From: Paulinella micropora
Lineage: Eukaryota > Cercozoa > Imbricatea > Euglyphida
NCBI GenBank assembly: GCA_009731375.1
Contig: BJOX01000042.1
Span: 264,455 to 328,454 of the forward strand
Direction of reading: 5' to 3'
Length of the DNA: 64,000 bases
Shown piece by piece: positions 54,568-62,173 of the stretch. Positions within the stretch are counted from its first letter, which is position 1. Every line of letters starts with the position of its first letter. The translations under genes were made by a program, and so were the position numbers. Below the pieces are notes generated by a model that was not told where the DNA came from, made no database searches, and saw nothing but the letters and a program-made list of their open reading frames with translations.

Positions 54568-54696
54568 CCTAAGTGGCTGCCGTTCTCAATTGTTATGTAT
54601 GTATTTATGTATGTAACGTATGTACGTAATGTATACGTATGCATACCGGAATCTTCAACACTCCGCTGAACACATAAATACACATGCATGTATCTG

Positions 54697-54736
<40 letters not shown>

Positions 54737-55632
54737 AATGGCTGCGCCGTTCTCAGTTGTTAGGTATTTATGCATGTAATGTATGTACGTAAATGTATGT
54801 ATAAGGAAATCTTCAACACGCTGAACACAAAAACAGCTGCACCGTTCTTAATTGTTATGTATTTATGTATGTATGTAACGTATGTACGTATACCCCACTT
54901 GTGAAATGAAAACCTGACGGAAATAAAAAACTGACGCCGCAAAACATGGCTCATTTCACTCGGATTTTTACACTGGGCAGAGTCCCCAGAGGCCGTTATC
55001 TGCGGCGTCAGGTTTTTATTTCGACCTGACGCCGCAAAACACGGCTCATTTCACTCGGATTTTTACACTGGGCGAAATTCCCAGCGAAATAGGCCGTTAT
55101 CCGCGGATTTTTACACTGGGCAAAATTCCCAGCGAAATAGGCCGTTATCTTTATTTCCGTCAGGTTTTGATTTCACAAGTGAAGTACATAAATGTATGCA
55201 TACCGAAATCTTCAAGACTCCGCTGAACACGTAAATGGCTGCGCCGTTCTCTGTTGATTCCTTAAGGCTAAAGCTATACAAACACACGCACACACACACA
55301 CGCACACATATGCACGCATGGGTTCATGCATGCATGCATGCATGCATACATACATACATACATACATATATACGTGCATACATACATACATACATTACAT
55401 ACATACCTGCAGTCGTTTCGGTAGTCCACCTCCGCCATGTACACCCCGTTACATTTACTAGTTCCATCCCCCCCCCTAAGCATGATAATCAAGATCTATC
55501 TATCTATCTATCTATATCTATCTATCTATCTTAATTATCTAGATAGATAGATAGATAGACAGATAGATAGATAGATAGATAGACACCCCGTTACAGGAAC
55601 TAGTTCCATCTCCCCCCCTAAACATGATAATT

Positions 55633-55668
<36 letters not shown>

Positions 55669-55806
55669 GAGATAGACACCCCGTTACAGGAACTAGTTCC
55701 ATCTCTCCCCTAAACAATGAATGATAATTAAGATAGATAGATAGATAGATAGATAGACACCCCGTTACAGGAACTAGTTCCATCGCCGCCCCTAAACATG
55801 ATAATT

Positions 55807-55844
<38 letters not shown>

Positions 55845-56909
55845 TATACTATGTACATCCCGTTACAGGAACTAGTTCCATCGCCCCCCCCCCACCCCCA
55901 ACATGATCATTAAGATGATTTTAGAAAGAATAAGTCATAGTATCTATCTATCTATCTATCTATCTACTCTATCTAATCTATCTATATAATCTATCTATCT
56001 ATTGATCTAACTTATCTATCTAATATATGCATCGTGCAGGTCCGGAGTTGGTTGCACTGCTATCTATCTATCTATCTATCTATCCCAACTCTTTCATCAT
56101 CCGATAATGCTCCCAATTCCAACTCCTCCGTTCCAGACACTCAAAAGACCCCGCAAGAGAGCACACGTGGAACCATGAGAAGTTCCTAGTTATTAACTAC
56201 AATGATCAATGACTTCAAGTGCTTCGATCTCAGCCAATGCTGGTTGCTGTCGCTTGTGCAGTGGCTCGTTTGAAAGCCCTCGTCAAGAGCTTACTAATGA
56301 GCTGAGCTACAGATACTGGACACCAGTATTGACTGAGAACGAAGCATTTGAAGTCATTGCTCATTGTAGTTAAGGACTAGGAACTTCTCATGGACTGCAA
56401 AAACCGGGGTCAGTCCCGATCTCCAGCTCGCTGCCCAGTGAACCTCGGGCAACGGGGTGGAACGGATGCATATGTCCTCGGATATACATCGCTGATAGAC
56501 CAAACATATATATTTATCTCTATCTATTTTCTTGACCGCGTGGGTCCGGTCTGGGTTGTGCTGCCACAGCCCACGTAGCTCATGTTCACGTCATAGAAGT
56601 AGTTGCTCATCTCGGCGCTGATCACCAAGCGAGTGGCGCCTTGTACCAGACTCAACCCACCTGTCGTGATGTGCGTTTGATGTGGTTGGATTATTTGGTT
56701 GATATGGTTGATTTGGTTGTTTTGGTTGATTTGGTTGTTTTGGTTCATTTGGTTTGATTATGGTGGATTGGTGGATTTGGTTGATTTGATTTGGTTTGGT
56801 TTGATTTGATTTGATTTGATTTGGTTTGATTTGGTTTGGTTTGATTTGGTTTGATTTGATTTGATCGATTAAAGTGTAGAAAAAAAGTTAGCTAGACAGA
56901 CAGACAGAC

Positions 56910-56974
<65 letters not shown>

Positions 56975-57112
56975 TGGATGGATGGATGAATGGAAGCATG
57001 GATGGACGCACGGATGGATGGATGGATGGATGGATGGATGGATGGACGGATGGACACAGATAGATCGATAGAAATACAGATAGATCGATAGGTAGGTAGG
57101 TAGGTAGGTAGG

Positions 57113-57156
<44 letters not shown>

Positions 57157-57538
57157 GAGATAGATAGATAGATGAGATATCGACTAATGTCAAAAAAAAA
57201 GAGCTTCTGATTTCGTCAACCAAGGAAGTCTGTGGGTAAAGTATTAACCCGATGCCCAGCTAAGCCGTGATGTTTGCACGGAAGGGACTGATACAGGCGA
57301 TACCAAAGCTCCCTAGTACCAGGCGGGGCCAGGGCTCGTTCCATAAGCGCCCCTTGCAGAACGAGCTCCCACCTCCATTACAGAGGACCCAGTAAGCAGA
57401 TGGAGTTTCGAGACTGTTCGACAGTCTAGTATAAACCGACAGAGCACTGTGGGTTTTATTCCGGGCTCAACAAGCGAGAAAGGGCACCCTGAGGGAACAG
57501 GATTGTGCTTCCCGTCGCTATTTCGGCATGTGACTTAC

Positions 57539-57587
<49 letters not shown>

Positions 57588-57732
57588 GTAGGTAGGTAGG
57601 TAGGTAGGTAGGTAGGTAGGTAGATAGATAGATAGATGGATAGATAGGTAAGCAAGCGTTCTTCATTAAGCGGAAAAAAAGGTAGATAGATAGATAGATA
57701 GAGCTAGCTAGCTAGCTAGCTAGCTAGATAGC

Positions 57733-57775
<43 letters not shown>

Positions 57776-57843
57776 TTAGATAGATAGATAGATAGATAGG
57801 TAAGTTGGTAGGTAGGTAGGTAGGGGTAGGTAGGTAGGTAGAC

Positions 57844-57897
<54 letters not shown>

Positions 57898-57961
57898 GTA
57901 GATAGGAAGGTAGGTAGGTAGGTAGTTAGGTAGGTAGTAGGTAGGTAGGTAGGTAGGTATG

Positions 57962-58032
<71 letters not shown>

Positions 58033-58077
58033 GTAGGAAGGTAGGTAGGAAGGTAGGTAGGTAGGTAGGTAGGCAGG

Positions 58078-58115
<38 letters not shown>

Positions 58116-58499
58116 TATAGATAGATAGATATATAGATAGATAGATACCTGCAATGGCGGGTTGGAAGGGCAAGGGGGGCCCGCTACCACATTCTTGAAT
58201 AGACCTAGACAGATAGATAGTGGTAAATAGGTAGGTAGGTAGGCTACCACATTCTTGAATAGACCTAGATAGGTAGATAGATTGGTAGATAGGTAGGTAG
58301 GTAGGCTACCACATTCTTGAATAGACCTAGATAGATAGATAGATTGGTAGATTGGTAGGTAGGTAGGCTACCACATGCTTGAATAGACCTAGATAGATAG
58401 ATAGATTGGCAGATATGTAGGGTAGGTAGGCTACCACATTCTTGAATAGACCTAGATAGATTGGTAGATTGGTAGATAGGTAGGTAGATAGGTAGACAG

Positions 58500-58539
<40 letters not shown>

Positions 58540-58601
58540 GGATGGATAAATAGATAGATAGATAGATAGATAGATAGAGAGAGATAGGTAGATAGATATA
58601 G

Positions 58602-58654
<53 letters not shown>

Positions 58655-58675
58655 TAGGTAGATAGATAGATAGAA

Positions 58676-58770
<95 letters not shown>

Positions 58771-58844
58771 CTTTTACCCTTCGCACGCTGCAGAGGGCGT
58801 TTCAAAGAAAAACATACCAGGGTCACAGACATCTACATAAATCG

Positions 58845-58875
<31 letters not shown>

Positions 58876-59442
58876 TGTATGCACCGAAATTGTTAGCGTC
58901 GGTGCAGACACGGCAGTCAGCCAGGCATGTATGTATGTATGTATGTATGTATGTATTTTTGTATGTATATTTGTGTGTATGTATGTATGTATGTATGTTG
59001 TATGCACCGCAGCTGCTGGCGTCTGTGGAGACACGGCAGTCAGCCAGGCATGTATGTATGTATGTATGTATGTATGTATGTATTTTTGTATGTATGTATG
59101 TATTTTGTATGCACCGCACTTGTTAGCGTCGGTGCAGAAACGGCAGTCAGCCAGGCATGTATGTATGTATGTATGAATGTATGTATGGTTGTATGCACCG
59201 CAGCTGCTGGCGTCTGTGCAGACACGGCAGTCAGCCAGGCATGTATGTATGTATGCATGTATGTATGTATGTATGTATGTATGTATGTTGTATGCACCGC
59301 AGCTGCTGGCGTCTGTGCAGACACGGCAGTCAGCCAGGCATGTATGTATGTATGTATGTATGTATGTATGTATGTATGTATGTATGGTTGTATGCACCGC
59401 AGCTGCTGGCGTCTGTGCAGACACGGCAGTCAGCCAGGCATG

Positions 59443-59476
<34 letters not shown>

Positions 59477-59915
59477 TGTTGTATGCACCGCAGCTGCTGG
59501 CGTCTGTGCAGACACGGCAGTCAGCCAGGCATGTATGTATGTATGTATGTACGTATTATGCACCGCAGCTGCTGGCGTCTGTGCAGACACGGCAGTCAGC
59601 CAGGCATGTATGTATGTATGTATGTATGTATGCATGCATGTATGTATGTATGTATGTATGTATGTATGTATGTTGTATGCACCGCAGCTGTTGGCGTCTG
59701 TGCAGACACGGCAGTCAGCCAGGCATGTATGTATGTATGTATGTATGCATGTATGTTGTATGCACCGCAGCTGCTGGCGTCTGTGCAGACACGGCAGTCA
59801 GCCAGGCATGGGGCGCAGGACGGGCCGGTGGTGTAATAGCCTACCAAAGACATCGCACATGAATATATCTTGAAAAAGGGGGGGGGGGGGGGGGGGGAAT
59901 AANNNNNNNNNNGAC

Positions 59916-59954
<39 letters not shown>

Positions 59955-60003
59955 CAGATCGATAGACAGATAGATAGATAGATAGATAGATAAATAGATA
60001 GAC

Positions 60004-60056
<53 letters not shown>

Positions 60057-60513
60057 TCTAGATAGATAGATAGATACCAACCTTGTTTGCATACATCACA
60101 GGTCCCGATGCAACCTGGCCCTACATACATACATACAGACATACATACATACAGCCATACATACATACAAGCATATATACATACATACATGCATACATGC
60201 ATACATACATACATACATACATGCATACATACATACATACATACATGCACACATACATACATACATACATGCATGCATACATACATTACATACATTACAT
60301 ACATACATACATAGATACGTAGATACGTACATACATACATACATACATACAATCTAAATAAGTTACTACATAACCGAATACGCATACCTTGCGTTGCGCA
60401 TGAGGGACAAGATCCACAGTGAGCGATAGCGGGGATAGGGTAGTCTAGTGGGTTGCAGTAATCCTTGGCAGCTAAGAGGCGACGTAAGCCAGATACCGCA
60501 GCCAGCGACGGCC
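33041..60513 (-). CDS. Gene D: giant HYR-repeat single-pass membrane protein (5' end missing)
   Basis: Fifty-six exons on the minus strand, detailed in the seven block entries, sum to about 7.7 kb or roughly 2,550 residues. Intron phases agree at every junction except one uncertain join beside the gap at 51640-52030 and one frame slip near 42.4 kb. N- to C-terminus: furin-like cysteine-rich repeats, an EGF-like module, about fifteen HYR-type modules (typical marks: TVxDxxPPVLTCP, DNV..VxW, ITYTATDASGN, CxFxVTV), a membrane-proximal extracellular region, one transmembrane helix and a tail of about 280 residues. HYR modules are immunoglobulin-like folds known from cell-surface adhesion proteins; a surface adhesion or recognition role is inferred. 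Donors are mostly GTATG or GTAAT, acceptors TAG or CAG, and one intron is GC-AG. Introns carry microsatellites, at least 22 inverted-repeat elements and many duplicated exon edges. The first seen exon begins in phase 1, so the start and signal peptide lie upstream. Confidence 0.85.
34690..35068 (-). repeat. Exon-junction array (gene D exon 35002-35068, donor side)
   Basis: Four copies about 100 bases apart of the exon end CTTGGTGGCCAATGGCGCG, the donor GTAATG and TATA-rich intron, at about 34690, 34793, 34893 and 34995 on the plus strand. Confidence 0.8.
36053..36262 (+). mobile_element. MITE-1 copy a
   Basis: Member of a 210-215-bp family with long terminal inverted repeats GAGAAGTTCCT...AGGAACTTCTC. 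It fills most of the 277-bp intron between gene D exons 36298-36426 and 35667-36020. Confidence 0.8.
36445..36595. mobile_element. MITE-2 copy a (near-perfect palindrome)
   Basis: Starts CACATAAAAGCATTCAC and ends with its reverse complement; the centre is GAATTTC-rich. Shows the uninterrupted CCTAGG that serves as the empty site for the nested insertion at 43 kb. Confidence 0.85.
36663..36720. mobile_element. MITE-2 short form
   Basis: 58-bp palindrome with CACAGAAAAG/CTTTTCTGTG ends and GCCCGGAAATTACC; only the two outer arms remain. Follows the 36641-36650 gap. Confidence 0.7.
36791..40175 (-). CDS. Gene D block 6: C-terminal run of HYR exons
   Basis: Exons 39990-40175, 39862-39933, 39509-39562, 39072-39345, 38902-38968, 38561-38819, 38384-38502, 38046-38175, 37772-37902, 37392-37506, 37136-37320, 36953-37067 and 36791-36868. 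Modules are very clear: [20 protein letters not shown] then [130 protein letters not shown]. Phases chain 1/1, 1/1, 1/1, 1/2, 2/0, 0/1, 1/0, 0/1, 1/0, 0/1, 1/0, 0/1, 1/1. The donor after 38384 is GCAAGT rather than GT, giving a GC-AG intron with otherwise consensus flanks. Cysteine pairs typical of HYR modules are kept. Confidence 0.9.
37652..37800 (-). repeat. Duplicated donor side of gene D exon 37772-37902
   Basis: GATGACTTCACATCCTGG/GTACTACACTCCTTAT occurs twice, about 110 bases apart, with a (TA)n run between. The exon remnant also keeps CTGAATG. Confidence 0.8.
39679..39839. mobile_element. MITE-2 copy c, divergent
   Basis: CACATGAAAGCATAC...GCTTTCATGTG ends and TTCCGGGAAGTTGACCACAT core; more diverged than the other copies. 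Confidence 0.75.
40272..42484 (-). CDS. Gene D block 5: HYR exons with one frame slip
   Basis: Exons 42361-42484, 42200-42303, 41876-42052, 41479-41657, 41080-41149, 40893-41029 and 40272-40624. The first reads [20 protein letters not shown], a clear HYR end, but to reach the frame of the next part ([17 protein letters not shown]) one base must be lost near 42.41 kb, or a 22-base GT-AG stretch at 42395-42416 must be removed. Next come [19 protein letters not shown], a charged exon with [12 protein letters not shown] and [15 protein letters not shown], then [44 protein letters not shown] and a long HYR exon ([20 protein letters not shown]). Other phases agree. The slip may be sequencing error, since the rest of the gene is intact. 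Confidence 0.75.
40659..40820. mobile_element. MITE-2 copy d
   Basis: Palindrome with core ACGTAGCCGGCTACG, arms GGTAATTACTCTTAATGTGG. Within a 268-bp gene D intron. Confidence 0.85.
41257..41469 (+). mobile_element. MITE-1 copy b
   Basis: Near-identical to copies g and i; flanked by AT on both sides. Its end lies 9 bases from the donor of gene D exon 41479-41657. Confidence 0.85.
42577..42793 (-). mobile_element. MITE-1 copy c
   Basis: Opposite orientation to copy b; flanked by TAT and ATA. Lies 17 bases from gene D exon 42810-42881. Confidence 0.85.
42810..46730 (-). CDS. Gene D block 4: HYR exons
   Basis: Exons 46622-46730, 46397-46448, 46084-46148, 45724-45813, 45351-45610, 45221-45295, 44718-44897, 43778-43816, 43487-43586 and 42810-42881. 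They include [78 protein letters not shown] then [38 protein letters not shown] and [20 protein letters not shown]. Each is a recognisable part of an HYR module and phases chain 0/1, 1/2, 2/1, 1/1, 1/0, 0/0, 0/0, 0/0, 0/1, 1/1. Exon 44718-44897 carries an internal Asn-Gly-Asn-Ser repeat. The acceptor of 43487-43586 was placed at TATATAG/CCCCC because only that site keeps the frame. Confidence 0.85.
43066..43423. mobile_element. MITE-2 copy e, interrupted by MITE-1 copy d
   Basis: ACATAAAAGCATTCACC at the left and GAATGCTTTTATGT at the right; total about 150 bases once the nested element is set aside. Confidence 0.85.
43095..43304 (+). mobile_element. MITE-1 copy d, nested in a MITE-2 element
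   Basis: Divergent subfamily member inserted at the CCTAGGT centre of one arm of the MITE-2 element 43066-43423. TA is present on both sides, while related MITE-2 copies carry a single uninterrupted CCTAGG. Confidence 0.9.
43778..43870 (-). repeat. Duplicated acceptor side of gene D exon 43778-43816
   Basis: CTATCCATAG/GCGACCTGTTCCTTCAC occurs twice 38 bases apart, the second copy in the intron. Confidence 0.8.
43933..44062. mobile_element. MITE-5 (ATCACAGTG inverted repeat)
   Basis: ATCACAGTG...CACTGTGAT ends with CCGTCGACG in both arms; about 130 bases, moderately diverged. Confidence 0.55.
44496..44709. mobile_element. MITE-2 copy f with internal duplication
   Basis: CACAGAAAAGCATGGCCCAG end type. 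About 58 bases from AATTACTCTTAATGTGG to CCACGTAGCCGG are directly repeated in the left arm. Confidence 0.85.
44910..45122 (-). mobile_element. MITE-1 copy e
   Basis: Same divergent subfamily as copy d but in the other orientation; right end mutated to CTTCCC. Confidence 0.8.
45846..46056 (+). mobile_element. MITE-1 copy f
   Basis: Occupies 211 of 270 bases of the intron between gene D exons 46084-46148 and 45724-45813. Confidence 0.8.
46187..46361. mobile_element. MITE-2 copy g
   Basis: CACAGAAAAGCATGGCCC ends; fills 175 of 248 bases of the gene D intron between exons 46397-46448 and 46084-46148. Confidence 0.85.
46797..46959. mobile_element. MITE-2 copy h
   Basis: CACATAAAAAGCATTCACCG end type with core GGTCCGATCGGCCC; inside the 295-bp intron between gene D exons 47026-47331 and 46622-46730. 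Confidence 0.85.
47026..50883 (-). CDS. Gene D block 3: HYR exons
   Basis: Exons 50780-50883 ([16 protein letters not shown]...), 49863-49925 ([16 protein letters not shown]), 49486-49530 ([15 protein letters not shown]), 48522-48646 ([18 protein letters not shown]...), 47390-47477 ([20 protein letters not shown] then TYDTTPPV) and 47026-47331 ([11 protein letters not shown]... to [17 protein letters not shown]). The order TVxD-P-TCP, then aromatic-rich, then ATDASGN, then CxF is the classic HYR module. The 50.8-kb exon enters in phase 1 from an exon not identified because of the gap upstream; later junctions agree in phase. A degenerate second copy of the 49.87-kb exon end lies at 49571-49613 ([14 protein letters not shown]) without a clear acceptor and is probably skipped. 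Confidence 0.85.
47460..47965 (-). repeat. Exon-junction array (gene D exon 47390-47477, acceptor side)
   Basis: About nine units of 45-65 bases carrying ATAGACAAAACATTACTCTG from the acceptor and exon start, then CCACCGATTGCCATA. The downstream-most unit on the minus strand runs into the complete exon. Confidence 0.8.
48280..48522 (-). repeat. 31-bp intronic minisatellite next to a gene D donor
   Basis: About eight units of GGCAGTAGTGAGGCAGTAGT then AAGGACAAAAA. A related short array lies at 37908-37990 beside exon 37772-37902, so the unit has appeared in two introns. Confidence 0.7.
48660..48790. mobile_element. Hairpin repeat family, copy 1
   Basis: Two adjoining imperfect hairpins: TGCGGC...CGTGTTTTGCGGG/CCCGCAAAACACGG...GCCGCA and ATCGGT..ACCT/AGGT..ACCGAT. 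A truncated relative is at 45612-45695, also in a gene D intron. Confidence 0.5.
48886..49485 (-). repeat. GGAT and GATA microsatellite in a gene D intron
   Basis: (GGAT)n 48892-49070 then (GATA)n with GACA variants to the acceptor-side of exon 49486-49530. Confidence 0.95.
49636..49848 (+). mobile_element. MITE-1 copy g
   Basis: Nearly identical to copies b and i; lies 15 bases from gene D exon 49863-49925. Confidence 0.85.
50571..51003 (-). repeat. Duplicated edges of gene D exon 50780-50883 around TTAGGG repeats
   Basis: The exon start CTGCAG/GCGGCGGCAACGAGACAG is repeated at 50955-51003. Between the two copies, 50901-50956 is (TTAGGG)n with some TGAGGG units. The exon end and donor TCATACACG/GTAAGG is repeated as TCATATACG/GTAAGG at 50571-50602. 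Confidence 0.75.
51010..51480 (+). repeat. ATTG/ATCA-type tetranucleotide runs in a gene D intron
   Basis: (AATC)n then (GATT)n arms, able to pair as an imperfect hairpin, followed by poly-G at the 51640-52030 gap. Confidence 0.85.
52094..56660 (-). CDS. Gene D block 2: N-terminal beta-rich exons and EGF-like module
   Basis: Exons 56537-56660, 55407-55475, 55204-55267, 54321-54367, 53454-53541, 53237-53290, 52785-52913, 52625-52684 and 52094-52189. They read in order as [18 protein letters not shown]..., [46 protein letters not shown], and then two versions of one exon: [18 protein letters not shown] and [18 protein letters not shown]. Next comes an EGF-like exon ([20 protein letters not shown] then [13 protein letters not shown]), [20 protein letters not shown], and [15 protein letters not shown].... 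Phases chain throughout (1/2, 2/2, 2/0, 0/2, 2/0, 0/0 and so on). The two alike exons at 53.45 and 53.24 kb are both phase 0/0 compatible and could be used together or as alternatives. A possible further exon near 51.5 kb (ETCCGCLV) lies next to the assembly gap and was not fixed. Confidence 0.75.
52251..52439. mobile_element. MITE-3 (CGGCCACC inverted repeat)
   Basis: About 80-base arms, TTTTCTAAATCTTCCGGCCA...TGGCCGGAATATTTAGGAAAA, around an AT-rich loop. Related CGGCCACC-type sequence lies at 50360-50770. Confidence 0.7.
52880..53156 (-). repeat. Exon-junction array (gene D exon 52785-52913, acceptor side)
   Basis: Three copies of CTAG/GCCGATGTGGCGTCGGCRACGTGCAAT-type junction with GATA/GGTA runs between, at about 52885, 53012 and 53125; the third is diverged. 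Confidence 0.8.
53237..53541 (-). repeat. Tandem exon duplication in gene D
   Basis: Exon 53454-53541 and exon 53237-53290 share their 3' parts, donor GTAGATCTAG and microsatellite. Amino acids differ at four positions, including Ser to Cys. Confidence 0.75.
53505..54025 (-). repeat. Exon-junction array (gene D exon 53454-53541, acceptor side)
   Basis: Six copies of GTAGCTACCTCAG/CCGGCCCGTACTGTGG then GAAACTGAAATTGAAC with CATA runs between, at about 53505, 53594, 53672, 53868 and 53985, plus a short fragment. Confidence 0.8.
54056..54267 (-). mobile_element. MITE-1 copy h
   Basis: Reverse orientation, flanked by AT on both sides, within a CATA run. Confidence 0.85.
54404..55267 (-). repeat. 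Exon-junction array (gene D exon 55204-55267)
   Basis: Four copies of exon sequence GGCGCAGCCATTTACGTGTT... through TTGAAGATTTCG/GTATG. In two copies a GATA run has grown inside the exon-derived part, which destroys coding there; MITE-4 sits between copies 3 and 4. Confidence 0.75.
54896..55181. mobile_element. MITE-4 (CACTTGTGAAAT inverted repeat)
   Basis: Arms begin CACTTGTGAAATGAAAACCT and end with the near-exact reverse complement. The middle has a direct duplication of GACGCCGCAAAACAYGGCTC and GGCCGTTATC segments. Confidence 0.7.
55407..55895 (-). repeat. Exon-junction array (gene D exon 55407-55475, acceptor side)
   Basis: Five copies of [29 protein letters not shown] then AACGGGGTGT with GATA runs between. 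The copy nearest the full exon continues into coding sequence. Confidence 0.8.
56177..56389 (+). mobile_element. MITE-1 copy i
   Basis: Flanks read CCAT on the left and ATGG on the right, consistent with insertion in CCATGG and a 2-bp duplication. Confidence 0.85.
57170..57540 (-). mobile_element. Dispersed repeat R4, inverted copy in a gene D intron
   Basis: Reverse complement of the repeat at 4787-5138, with a few small differences, between two GATA runs. Confidence 0.55.
57541..58140 (-). repeat. GATA/GGTA and CTAG microsatellite in a gene D intron
   Basis: (GATA)n and (GGTA)n, with a short GCTA run at 57702-57730. Confidence 0.95.
58149..60513 (-). CDS. Gene D block 1: furin-like cysteine-rich exons
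   Basis: Exons 60388-60513, 60082-60120, 59766-59840, 58818-58832 and 58149-58193, all entering and leaving in phase 1. The first reads [13 protein letters not shown] then [11 protein letters not shown]; the second [12 protein letters not shown]; the third [18 protein letters not shown] followed by TDASSC. The CxxCxxxCxxC spacing and GYY tyrosines are those of furin-like/growth-factor-receptor cysteine-rich repeats. The 15-nt exon reads DVCDP. An alternative is that it runs on as [17 protein letters not shown], which is also furin-like but leaves in a phase that does not match the next exon. The last exon reads [14 protein letters not shown]. The third exon's 3' edge is repeated ten times downstream and the fifth exon's 5' edge about six times upstream, so the true splice choice is uncertain here. 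Confidence 0.65.
58180..58460 (-). repeat. Exon-junction array (gene D exon 58149-58193, acceptor side)
   Basis: Six copies of GGTCTATTCAAG/AATGTGGTAGC joined to GATA/GGTA runs, period about 60 bases. Confidence 0.8.
58876..59840 (-). repeat. Exon-junction array (gene D exon 59766-59840, donor side)
   Basis: Ten copies, 85-125 bases apart, of CCTGGCTGACTGCCGTGTC then TGCACAG then ACGCCAGCAGCTGCG then GTGCATAC, separated by CATA runs. Nine are downstream of the complete exon; the last (58881) and the 59111 copy are most diverged. Confidence 0.85.
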
Positions 60514-60531
60514 CTGTGTGTGTTTTGATAT

Positions 60532-60750
60532 GAGAAGTTCCTCAGATGATTTCTTAAGTACAACGAACCATGACTTCAAGCGCTTTGATCTCAGTCAGTA
60601 TTTGCATCTACAATCTGTGTTATGGCTCATTGGAAAGCTCTTGATGAGAGCTTTCAAATGAGCCACTTCACTAGCCGCGAAGATCAGAATCGGCTGATAA
60701 CGAAACGTTTGAAGTCATTGCTCATTGTGGTTAAGTACAGGGAACTTCTC
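60532..60750 (+). mobile_element. MITE-1 copy j
   Basis: Divergent subfamily copy (as d, e) lying 19 bases upstream of the first certain exon of gene D on the coding strand. Confidence 0.8.
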
Positions 60751-60753
60751 ATG

Positions 60754-61299
60754 GAAATGTGTGAATACATACAGGCAAGCACATAAAAATGTATGTGAAT
60801 ACAGATAGGTAGGTGAGTAGGTCGGTAAAAATGTTTGGGTAGTAAGAATGGATAGGTATATATAGATAGTGTGTACGTGTGTGTGCGTAAGTGTGTATGT
60901 GTTTTTGCTTTGAATTATATACATACATAATATATATGTATTTTTATATAATATATATGTATATATATATGTATATGTATATATATATATGTATATATAT
61001 ACATATACATAAGTACATATTATATTATATATATGTATATATATATGTATATGTATATATATATGTATATATATATGTATATATATGTATATATACATAA
61101 GTACATATTATATATATAGATATATATCCGGGGGATGATGCTAAGCAGGCAGGATATATATATATATGTATATATATATATACATGAGAGAGAGAAAGAT
61201 ATATATATATACATAGAGAGAGAGAGAGAGTGAGAGAGAGAGTGTGTGTGTGAGAGAGAGAGAGCGCGATGAGAGAGAGAGAGAGAGATGTGTGTGTGT

Positions 61300-61345
<46 letters not shown>

Positions 61346-61509
61346 TGAGAGATGAGATGAGATGAGATGAGAGAGAGAGAGAGCGAGAGAGAGGGAGATG
61401 AGAGATAGAGAGAGAGAGAGATGAGTGAGAGAGAGAGTGTGTTTATGTGTGTGAGAGAGAGATGAGATGAGAGAGAGAGAGGGAGAGAGAGAACGAGAGA
61501 GTGTGTGTG

Positions 61510-61563
<54 letters not shown>

Positions 61564-62115
61564 AGAGGGAGAGAGAGAGAGAGNNNNNNNNNNNNNNNNN
61601 NNNNNNNNNNNNNNNNNNNNNNNNNNNNNNNNNNNNNNNNNNNNNNNNNNNNNNNNNNNNNNNNNNNNNNNNNNNNNNNNNNNNNNNNNNNNNNNNNNNN
61701 NNNNNNNNNNNNNNNNNNNNNNNNNNNNNNNNNNNNNNNNNNNNNNNNNNNNNNNNNNNNNNNNNNNNNNNNNNNNNNNNNNNNNNNNNNNNNNNNNNNN
61801 NNNNNNNNNNNNNNNNNNNNNNNNNNNNNNNNNNNNNNNNNNNNNNNNNNNNNNNNNNNNNNNNNNNNNNNNNNNNNNNNNNNNNNNNNNNNNNNNNNNN
61901 NNNNNNNNNNNNNNNNNNNNNNNNNNNNNNNNNNNNNNNNNNNNNNNNNNNNNNNNNNNNNNNNNNNNNNNNNNNNNNNNNNNNNNNNNNNNNNNNNNNN
62001 NNNNNNNNNNNNNNNNNNNNNNNNNNNNNNNNNNNNNNNNNNNNNNNNNNNNNNNNNNNNNNNNNNNNNNNNNNNNNNNNNNNNNNNNNNNNNNNNNNNN
62101 NNNNNNNNGAGGGCG

Positions 62116-62173
<58 letters not shown>

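Noticed and set aside
56400-56445. Exon reading [12 protein letters not shown] on the minus strand
   Set aside because: Weak acceptor, and the flanking exons already join in phase 2 without it.
58771-58832. Longer version of gene D exon 58818-58832 (to CEG)
   Set aside because: Furin-like in sequence, but its exit phase does not match the next exon; kept only as an alternative.
58876-59812. CRISPR-like repeat/spacer pattern
   Set aside because: Spacers are CATA microsatellite; repeats match an exon edge.
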